Shown here one piece after another: positions 55,385-64,000 of a DNA stretch of 64,000 nt; the stretch's first letter is position 1; the number at the start of each line of letters is the position of its first letter. The DNA is from Saccopteryx bilineata. Taxonomy: Eukaryota > Chordata > Mammalia > Chiroptera > Emballonuridae. The notes below the pieces were generated by a model that worked only from the letters and a program-made list of their open reading frames with translations, made no database searches and was not told the origin of the DNA. The position numbers and the translations under genes are program-made. The DNA is taken from the NCBI RefSeq assembly GCF_036850765.1, contig NC_089492.1, positions 182,048,106-182,112,105 of the forward strand. The letters run 5' to 3'.

Positions 55385-58300
55385 AAAACACCATTTATTA
55401 AAGAGACTGTCTTTACTCCATTGTATGCTCTTACCTCCTTTGTTAAATATCAGTTGTCCATAAAGGTGCGGGTTTATTTCTGGGTTCTCTGTTCTGTTCC
55501 ATTGATCTGTATGCCTGTTCTTATGCCAGTACCAAGCTGTTTTGAGTACAATGGCCTTGTAGTATAACTTGATATCAGGAAGTGTGATACTTTCCACTTT
55601 ATTCTTCATTTTTAAGATTGCTGAGGCTATCCATGTTCTTTTTTGGTTCCATATAAATTTTTGGAATATTTGTTCTATATCTTTGAAGTATGCCATTGGT
55701 ATTTTTATAGGAATTGCATTAAATTTTATAGATTGCTTTGGGTAGTATAGACATTATAATGATGTTTAGTCTTCCTATCCATGACATGGTACATGCATCC
55801 ACTTGTTTGTATCTTCCTTGATTTCTTTTTTCAATGTTTTATAATTATCTAAGTGCAAGTCTTTTACCTCCTTGATTAAATTTACTCCTAGTACTTTATT
55901 ATTTTGTTGCAATAGTGAAGGGGACTGTTTCCTTAATTTCTCTTGCTGACAGTTTATTGTTAGTGTATAAAAATGCCACTGATTTTTGAATATTAATTTT
56001 ATATTCTGCCATATTGCTGACTTCATTTATCAGGTTTAGTAGTTTTTTTACTGAGACTTTAGAGTTTTCTATGTATTATGTCATCAGCAAATAATGATAG
56101 TTTTACTTTTTTTATTTCCAATTTGAATGCCTTTTATTTCTTCTTCTTGTCTGATTGCTGTGGCTAGGACTTCCAGAACTATGTTGAATAAGAGGGGCAC
56201 CTCTGCCTTGTTCCTGATCTTAAGGGGATTGCTTTTCATTTTTGCCCATTGAGTATGATTTTGGCTGTGGGTTTGTCATAGATGGCTTTCATTATGTTGA
56301 GGTATGTTCCCTGTATTCCCACTTTGTTGAGAATTTTGATCATAAATGGGTATTAAATTATGTCAAATGCTTTTTCTGCATCTATTGATATAATGTGATA
56401 TTTATCCTTCCTTTGGTTATGTGATGAATCACATTTACTGATTTGCAAATATTGTACCAACCTTGGCCCCACCCCATTCCCCAGAATAAATCCCATTTGA
56501 TCATGATGTATGATTTTTTTTCATGTATTGCTGGATCCAGTTTGCTAATATTTTGTAGAGAATTTAGCATCTATGTTCATCAGGAATATTGGCCTATAAT
56601 TTTCTTTCTTTGTAGTGTCTTTACCTGGTTTTTGAATGAGAATAATGCTTGCTTCATTAAAGAGAGTTGGAAGTCTTTCCTCCTCTTAAATTTTTTGAAA
56701 TAGCTTGAGAAGGATAGGTGTTAGTTCTTCTTTGAATGTTTGGTAAAATTCACCAGTGAAGCCATCCGGTCCAGGACTTCTGTTTGCTGGGAGTTTTTTG
56801 ATAACTATTTCAATTTCATTTGTTGTAATCAGTCTGTTTAGATTTTCTGGTTCTTCCAGATTCAATTTTGGAAGATTGTATGTTTCTAGGAGTTTATTCA
56901 TTTTGCCTAGTTTGTCCAATTCTATGACATATAGATCTCCATAGTATTTTCTTACAATCCTTTGTATTTCTGCAGTGTCGGTTGTTACTTCTCCACTTTC
57001 ATTTCTAATTTTATTTATTTGAGTCCTCTCTCTTATTTTCTTGATGTGTCTTGTTAAAGGTTCATCAATCTTGTTTTCCTTTTCAAAGAACCAGCTCTTG
57101 GTTTCATTGATCTTTTGTATTTTTTTTTAGCCTCTATGTTATTTATTTCTTCTCTGATCTTTATTATTTTCTTCCTCTCATTCCTCTAGGCTTTATTTTT
57201 TGTTCTTTTTCTAGTTCTTTTAGGTGCAGGGTTAAGTTGTTTATTTGAGCTTTTTCTTGCTTCTTAATGTATGCCTGTAATGCTATGAACTTTTCTCTCA
57301 GGACTGCTTTTGCTGTGTCTCATAAATTTTGAGTTGTTCTATGTACTTCTTACAGTACTGGTGTGGTTGTAATGAATTCTTTGAGTCTTTTTTGGTCTGG
57401 AAAGCTTTTTATTTCTCCTTCAATTTTAAATGATTGTCTCACTGGATGAAGTAGTCTTGGTTGTAGGTTCTTGTTTTGTATTGCTCTGAATATTTCTTGC
57501 TAATCCCTTCTGGCCTCAAGTGTTTCTATTGAGAAGTCACATGTCATCCTTATGAGGGCTCCTTTGTAGGTAATTAACTGCTTTTCTCTTGCAGCCTTTA
57601 CTATTCTTTCCTTGTCTCTTAACTTTGGCATTTTAATTATGATGTGTCTTGGTGTAGGCCTTCTTGGGTTCCTCTTTAATGGAACTCTCTGTGCTTCTTA
57701 AACTTGTGTGACTCTTTCCTTCATCAATTTAGGTAAATTTTCCACCATAATTTTTTCAAACAGGTTCTCTATCCCTTATTTGTTCTCTTCTTCTTCAGGA
57801 ACCTCTATGATGTGGATATTGTTTCTCTTCATGTTGTCACTGGGGTCTCTTACAGTTTCCTCAGTCTTTTTGAGCCTCTTTAGATTTTTCTGCTTTGCTT
57901 CTGTGGTTTCATTTATCTTGTTCTCTAAATCGCTGATTTGATCCTCTGCTTCATCCAGCCTGTTGATTCCTTCTAGTGCAATTTTTATTTCTGCTATTGT
58001 ATGTCATTCCTGACTGGTTCTTTCTTATGATTTCAGTGTCCTTTTTGATGCTTGCTACCTCTTTATTTAGGTACTCATTTTAATCATCCACTGTTGCTCT
58101 AAGAACCTTAAGCATCCTAAAAATCATTATTTTAAACTCTGCATCTGGTAGTTTGATTACTTCCATTTCATTTAGTTCTTTTTTCTGGGGATTTCTCTTG
58201 TTGGTTCATTTGGGTCACATTTCTTTGTCTGCCCATTTTATCTGTGTATTAGGTGGCACTGTCTGACTTTGAAATTTGTTGTGGTGTCCTTATGAGGAAG

Positions 58301-60213
58301 ATGGGCTCAGTGGTACTGACCTCCAGGTAATCTGTTTTCCTTGAATTCCTTGTTAGGAATGCTTGAAGGTAGTATTTTCCCTCCTGTTATATGTGAGTAT
58401 TGAATGCAGTTGGCCCTTTCATGGGTACAGTTATCTCTTCCGGCTGGCTGGCTCTAAGGTTCAACCTTGATCACATTTATTACACACAGTGCAATGTCTG
58501 TCCTGTTGGGTGTATTTATTCTCCACAGTGTCTGGTGCCTGCTAGACTCTACCTTTGGACGTGCTGCTTGTGTAACTACCTGAGTCTAGGGTCGGTGCTG
58601 TCTGCCACCCACTACCAGTTGTGTTGGTTCTAGACCTTCTCGGATTGGCACAAACCGTTGTTTGTAACATGCTGTGGGCTACCTGTCTGCAGCTACTACT
58701 CTTTTCACTGTGTCTGCATTTTCTGTGTCTGGGTAGTGTGGGAGGTACCAACCTGTGTATAAGGATCAGCTTTCTCCTGCTTAGAAATGACAGCAGCTCT
58801 GTAAAAGCCCCAAGATCCATAAGATTTGCCTCCACTTTTCAGCTGCTCCATCTATTCTTGCAGCTGCCTGGTCTTCCCACAGAGTCTTCTATAGAAAGAC
58901 TTTAGTGTGAGCTCGGACTGGCCTCACCCAACCAACGCTTCTGCAGATTGCAAGCTTGTTGGGTTAAGGCTGCTGAGATTGGTAATCCAATGTTGGGGAA
59001 CCTCCTACTTCAGGAGTCTCTTGGTCAGGAGCTCAGTACAGGGAATGTGGCCCCTACTCCAGAGCCTAATCTCTCAGCCACTGCTGGATACCCAAATTTT
59101 CACCAACAGGATGAGCAGCAAGTTCAGATTGAGTGGGGCCAACAGTCCCCTCTGCAGAAGTTCTTACAGCTGGTGAGACCCTGTTCTCAGGGAGGAATGC
59201 TGAGATAAGAGAGCTTGGGGCTGACTGTGCCTCTCCCAATAGTGGCTAAGCCCCTCAACCACATCCAACAATAGGCTCACAATGACTCACACTTTAAATA
59301 TCCATGATCCAAGCCTTTCTCCCTCCTCCCTATGGAATCTAGCCCAGTAGGGCAGGTTATCTAGCACTCAGGCTGGCTGACTGTGAAGCTCCACCCTATC
59401 CAATGCACATGAGCCACTGTGCCAGTGTTGATCACAGAGAGCAGAACTCACCTCAGAGGGGTCAGATGTGAGGAGCCCTTCCTTAGGACACACCACTAGC
59501 AAGTGTTGTTAGGTCCTGAACCAATGCTCTCCACAGCTGGCCACTGGGTATGCCAGCCCTGGGTCTCCCTGGCAGGAATCTGGCACAAACCAGTGGGAGA
59601 CACTGCCTGTGACTGGCCCTCAGCAAACTCATTGAAGCCACAAACAATCCAGAGTATGTGGCTGCCTCTGCTAGGCCCAGGTGTACATGGAAATACCTGC
59701 TGCACACCTAGGCTGGCTTTGTCCCACACTGGACCTGGGGGAAAGTCCACTTAAAAGGTCAAGGTTTCCTGAGTCCCACCTCCTGCAGCCTCTGTCTGTT
59801 GGCTGCTTGTTGGGCTCGGTCACTGAAAAAACCTCTGCTAGAGTATAGAGCTTGTGGTAATTCAGAAATTAGGAAGGGTGGTGGGTGTGGCTCTGCCCCT
59901 CGGTCCCAGGTGTCAGTCTGTCCAAACTTTTTTCACAGACCTCAGTAGGGTTTGGCTCCAGGAGTCTGGTGGGTATGGGCTCTGAGACCCAGATATGTGG
60001 TCTGCCAGCAGTCAGGACAATTTTTCCTGAGTCTCCTGTGAGGTGGAAGCACCAGACATAGACTCAGGAGCATGTAGGGAAAAGCTCTGTCCTCAACACC
60101 AGAAAATAGTAACTGTTGCACCCCCTGCTTTCTGGCTTCTCAGAATGACCCAGTCTCCATGCCTGGGACAGAAGAGACTCCCGAAGGCAGAGCAGTTGCT
60201 TTTTCCCAGGCTG

Positions 60214-60500
60214 GCTCCACCCAGAGGTGGATTTAATGGCAGGTGCACTGGGTGCACACCCTGGGGGTGCGCACTTCTGAAGGGCCCCGCAAAACCCCAA
60301 CTTTACACTTCCTTCTAATGACACCAAGTTTGGTTTCATATGTGCAATTTTAACATTAATAGTACATAATATTTTTTATTTATTTTAAAAAATGTGGTTA
60401 ACATGTATTTTTATTTTCCCTCTCTCTTTTTATTAAGGGGTCCAATATTTTCTTCTGTGCCTGGGGCCTCAACCGACCTTAATCCACCTCTGACTCCACC
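60214..60500. mobile_element. hAT-type MITE in the old L1 5' UTR
   Basis: Element 60,222-60,492 (271 bp). Left end CAGAGGTGGATTTAA, right end TTAATCCACCTCTG: inverted repeats of at least 13 bp. The flanks are GCTCCACC (60,214-60,221) and ACTCCACC (60,493-60,500), an 8-bp duplication with one mismatch, as expected of hAT. The interior has GGTGCACTGGGTGCACACCC near the left end. No coding capacity. Confidence 0.88.
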
Positions 60501-60828
60501 AAAGAAAGATGGTGACTTCAGTATTGGAGCATGTCTCAGCACAAGGGTTCTGGTGGCTGTCCCCTACAGTGTCTCTCCCTGGGCCTACACTCTCCTCACA
60601 CAACTCTAGTCCTCTCAGCTCTCCCCCAGTGGGACCCCGGAAAAGTGGCTGTGAACAAGATTTTCTGTGTGGGCCCTTTAAGAAGGAGCCTGCATCTCTG
60701 AGAGTTCCATCTCTTTCTTGCAGACAAAAACCCCGGCTCTTTTCACCACCAAATGCTGTATTGGGCACCTCTTCTAGGCTATGGGGCTCTAGGCTGGGGT
60801 ATCCGGCCCAGGGCTGAGGACCCACACT

Positions 60829-61184
60829 GTGGGACAGCTGTGTTAGACTCGCTCACTGGTACTAGCTGTAAGCCCTTTGTCTGATTGGTGCATGGCTGCA
60901 GCTGCATAGCAGTGCCCGTGTGTATGGCCTATATAAGGCTATGGTTGCTTGTGCTCAAGAGAGATGGGGGGTTGCAGATGCGTGGATTGCCTGCCCGCCA
61001 CTGTGAGGGGCCATTTTGCTGTTTGTTTGCCTGAGAGTGGTTTCCCCTGCCTGTGTGCTTGTCTGCTGTCGTGAGGCTTTATTAAATGGAATGTCCCAAC
61101 CCTTTCGGTCTCAGCAGTTTCTCTATCATATGCCCAAATCCATTGTGAACCTGCCTGGCCTTGGACACCAGCATTACACACAAC
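60829..61184 (+). mobile_element. Solo LTR (copy B) in the old L1 5' UTR
   Basis: Related to the LTR at 15.57-16.01 kb. TATAAG at 60,932-60,937, ATTAAA at 61,081-61,086, and an end CCAGCATTACAC. The L1 sequence resumes directly with AACTCTTAGGGCGAACC, and the junctions share ACAC/CACAC, which may be a 4-5 bp target duplication. No internal retroviral sequence. Confidence 0.7.
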
Positions 61185-61419
61185 TCTTAGGGCGAACCTC
61201 CCAGCAGTGAGAAACCCTCTGGACCCTCAGCTGCTGCTCGCTCCTGGGAGCGAGGCAGCCCTTTTCACATCTCCACCCTTCCTACCAGTTTCAATGTGGC
61301 TTCTTCAGTGATCCTTGGTTATAAATGCCTCTTAGTTTAGTCCAAAGTTGGTTTTTCAAGATGATTGTTCTTAAAGTTGTAATCTAATTTGGTCCTGGGA
61401 GGTGGCAGTTGGAATGTCT

Positions 61420-61756
61420 GCCTACTCCAGGGGTTGGGAAACTTTTTGGCTGAGAGAGCCATGAATACCACATATTTTAAAATGTAATTCCATGAGAGCC
61501 ATACAACGACTCGTGTTTGTTATGCATTATCCAATAAAAATTTGGTGTTGTCCCGGAGGACAGCTGTGATTGGCTCCAGCCACCCACAACCATGAACATG
61601 AGTGGTAGGAAATGAATGGATTGTAATACATGAGAATGTTTTATATTTTTAATGTTATTATTTTTTTTATTAAAGATTTATCTGCGAGCCAGATGCAGCC
61701 ATCAAAAGAGCCACATCTGGCTTGTGAGCCGTAGGTTCCCGACCCCTGCCTTACTC
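61420..61756. mobile_element. hAT-type MITE close to the old L1 5' terminus
   Basis: Element 61,428-61,748 (321 bp). Left end CAGGGGTTGGGAAACTTTTT, right end GTAGGTTCCCGACCCCTG: inverted repeats of about 14 bp. Inner subterminal words GAGAGCCATGA and AAAGAGCCACA also pair loosely. Flanks GCCTACTC and CCTTACTC (8 bp, 6 matches) continue the L1 5' end on both sides, confirming the insertion. Confidence 0.88.
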
Positions 61757-61774
61757 CTTCACCATCTTGGAATC

Positions 61775-62355
61775 AGCCCCTTAGTTATTTGTTTTAGATG
61801 TTCTTTCTTCTTATCATTTGCCTCAGCTGAACCTGCAATGTGAGATTTAAATGTCTGAGGAATTTCTGAAACATCTTGAGTACAATGAACTTCCCTTCTT
61901 CATGCCCCAGAACGATACTTTTATTTACCTTTGAGTTTTATCTCTGAATTACGCTCTCCTCATGTCTTCTGGCTTCCAGCATGTGAACTCAGTGACATTT
62001 CCCCTAAGATTCCTTTCTCATCCTTTTTGGTAAACATTATTCTAGTAGGTCAGAATTAATCCTGGGATAGTAATTTTTCCATTTGTGTGCTTGATCTTGT
62101 TAGCAACTTAGCAATGCAAGTTTTATGCTGCTAAATGGGGCTCTTAATAAATGTTTATATAGTCGAAATCCCTCATTGTTACCAAATATGCCTATATAGC
62201 ATTTAAAAAAACTGTTTAGAATTCTATCATCTTTTTTATTCACCTGCTGCAGTAGCCCAGCCTGTATATTACAGATTCATACACATATTTGATTCTCAGA
62301 ACTACTTGGAGAGTTGTAAAAATACAAATTTTAAGATCCAACCCATGAATTTATG
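61775..62355. other. Unassigned DNA
   Basis: No gene or clear repeat is seen between the old L1 and the next SINE. Confidence 0.4.
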
Positions 62356-62357
62356 GT

Positions 62358-62640
62358 TAAGTGAGAGGAGGGGAGATAGAGAGACAGACGCTCACATGCA
62401 TCCGGACCAGGATCCACCCAACAACTCCTGTCTGGGACCAATGCTTGAATCAACTGAGCTATCCTCAGTGCCCAGGGCTAACACTTAAACCAACTGAGCC
62501 ACTGGCTGGAGAGGGGAAGAGTGAGGGAGGAGGTAAAGGAAGAGAAGCAGATGGTTGTTTCTCCTGTGTGCCTTGACTGAAAATCAAAGCCGGGACATCC
62601 GTATGCTGGGTTGACGCTCCGAGCCAACTGGCCAGAGCCA
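62358..62640 (-). mobile_element. Ves-type SINE
   Basis: Reverse-oriented: GACGCTCACATGCATCCGGA and CAACTGAGCTATCCTCAGTG in the body, reversed tRNA head GACGCTCCGAGCCAACTGGC at 62,612-62,631. Target duplication not resolved. Confidence 0.85.
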
Positions 62641-63839
62641 AGAAATGAAATCTTAAAGGACCCTTAAATAATTCTGATGATTGGATAGATTTAAGACACA
62701 TTGATCTGTACCACACAATCTCCCTTCTATTCCTGTCCCTTTATCTTTTTGCTCATCAGCTCACATCCATCTACAGGTTTGTGAATTTCCACAAAGATGT
62801 TTGTCTTCTTGACGTGGCACTCTAATCAATCTCCTCTTTGAACAGGCCTATTTGTCTTGAATAGAACATATGCTTCCATCAACATATTTCAGTTTTGTGT
62901 CTATTCTTTCCCAAGCTTGGGGAAACAAGTTCATGTTTATTGCCCTATGCTGTAAGATTTCTTTTAAATTATTTCCAATTCATTTTGTTATACTCTGCTG
63001 ACTGGCATAAAGTAAGATTTCTAAGATTATAATAATTTTTTTCTGTCTCTCACCCCCACTCAATTGCTTTCTCGTTAAAAAAAAATAAGCAGACACTTTA
63101 CTAATTTTAATTTATTTTTTCTGTGCTATATCTTCTAATTTTCACAGCAATTAATTTTATAGATTTAGCCAAGCATTTTTATTTCTTCTGATCTATAGTT
63201 AGTGTTTAAGATATTCTTTTTCCCCTTTCAGTCTTTCCTTTAAAAATATTTTTACTGTGAAAATACTAAAAAAACATGTTATAAATTAGAGAGACTAATT
63301 CAATGAAATTTCATGTATATCACTGGGCCTCAACAGTATGTCAGTTGGTCCCTCTGGGGAGCAGATGTTGAGGTGGAGTTAGGAGAACAAAAGCCTTATT
63401 GGGAAGCTGTACCCACAGAAGAAAATGAGAAGAAGCAGGACTAGGCAGAAGGAGCCATTAGATTGTGATGCAGATCTGACAAAGTTTGTCACAGTTCAAC
63501 AAGAAGGTCCAGGACCAAGATTATCTTTGGAGGAGCCCTATATTGGCAGAAATGGTTGGGCCCTCGGACCACAGTCTTACTTACTCATTGGCTGTGGCCA
63601 CTCTGATAAGACTGATATCTGATGTACCTGAAGGAATAAATAGCTAGAAGATGTCAAAGCTAGACAAAGAATTCCTTGGTAAACATATTTTCCTTAAGCC
63701 AAGGTTGCTGCACTTTTCCACTTACAATCACAGTTGAGCCGGAATGGACCAAGGGGTACTGAAGTAGGCAACCTGGATCCACATGTGGTCCTCTCTGCTT
63801 CCATTGTACAATGATGGCAGCTTTATTTCCTCCTGCTGA
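62641..63839. other. Unassigned DNA
   Basis: No gene is seen. AT-rich to 63,300, then ordinary composition. Frames here are short and lack splice or domain support. Confidence 0.4.
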
Positions 63840-64000
63840 TTAACCCTTTGAGTAGTGAGTTGTTTTCATGCTCACTGATCCCTGGGAGTGAGTTTTTTTT
63901 TTCCAAAATATGAAATTAGTTCCAGTTACAGTTTTATTAACTTAAAATAATTTTTTTTGATAACCAATTTATGGAAACAAGAAGAACATACATTTGCCTT
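63840..64000. mobile_element. Probable piggyBac-like element, cut by the window end
   Basis: TTAA at 63,840-63,843 is followed by CCCTTTGAGTAGTGAGTTGT, the usual start of vertebrate piggyBac ends (TTAA target, CCCTTT-type tip), and then by ATGCTCACTGATCCCTGGGA and an AT-rich interior. Only 157 bp are visible, so type, orientation and coding capacity are open. Confidence 0.5.

Larger units (their letters stand above)
55385..61771 (-). mobile_element. Older L1 with preserved 5' end, internally deleted
   Basis: Order on the minus strand: 5' end at about 61,771 (CCAAGATGGTGAAGGAGTAA, with a YY1-like AAGATGG), 5' UTR to about 58,200, ORF1 region to about 57,360, then a jump into the ORF2 linker/RT region (57,330-55,385). 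Readable RT pieces are 56,919-56,686 (with [12 protein letters not shown]), 56,570-56,382, 56,026-55,775 and 55,696-55,373. Most of the endonuclease region and the 3' end are missing. The 5' UTR differs from that of the young L1 and has no tandem monomers. Two hAT elements and an LTR sit in the 5' UTR. Confidence 0.85.

Noticed and set aside
58400..60200. GC-richer 58.4-60.2 kb considered as a host gene or CpG island
   Set aside because: It lies between the ORF1 region and the 5' terminus of the old L1 in the right order and orientation, so it is L1 5' UTR.

Overview
This window looks like nuclear DNA of a mammal, almost certainly a bat (Chiroptera). It is AT-rich, has no operon-like coding and is built from layered interspersed repeats. 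Several full or partial tRNA-derived SINEs of the bat Ves type are present. Alongside old mammalian repeats (MIR, L2, L1M, MLT1/MLT2-like LTRs) there are many class II DNA transposons: hAT, Tc1/mariner and a probable piggyBac end. That combination is characteristic of bats. The family of bat cannot be fixed from the sequence alone; the two SINE types would fit a rhinolophoid or emballonurid bat, but that is a guess.

Layout. 0.35-1.9 kb: a decayed class I retrovirus gag-pro remnant, an unexplained TGGACTT-rich segment and an L1 3' end. 2-5.5 kb: L2, an old L1, a SINE, and a 0.58 kb mariner-like element with about 100-bp inverted repeats. 5.6-7.9 kb: a decayed hAT (Charlie-type) transposase element carrying three SINEs, each with its own target duplication. 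8-30 kb: mostly unique DNA with MLT1, MLT2-like and other LTRs, MIRs, microsatellites, one hAT MITE and one plausible isolated protein-coding exon (17,331-17,491, minus strand). 28-38 kb: mariner MITEs, MLT2-like LTRs, a SINE carrying a patch of another repeat, and old L1. 38.6-38.9 kb: a 300-bp purine-only microsatellite. 43.4-43.8 kb: an intact-looking Ves SINE.

45.16-53.36 kb: a full-length, minus-strand L1 bounded by a 14-bp perfect target duplication. It has tandem monomers in its 5' UTR, a CRE-like palindrome at its 5' end, broken ORF1 and ORF2, a SINE inserted in ORF1 and an apparent 3' transduction. It landed in an ancient CR1/L3-like LINE whose remains continue to about 54.8 kb. 55.4-61.8 kb: an older minus-strand L1 with its 5' end preserved but endonuclease region and 3' end missing, itself hit by two hAT elements and a solo LTR. 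The window ends at a TTAA-flanked piggyBac-like terminus.

No complete host gene is visible. The window is best read as intronic or intergenic DNA. The main interest is its record of transposition: the L1 with transduced 3' flank, the mariner and hAT elements, and two short repeat patches copied into other repeats. All family names are from recognition of sequence features, not from a database search.
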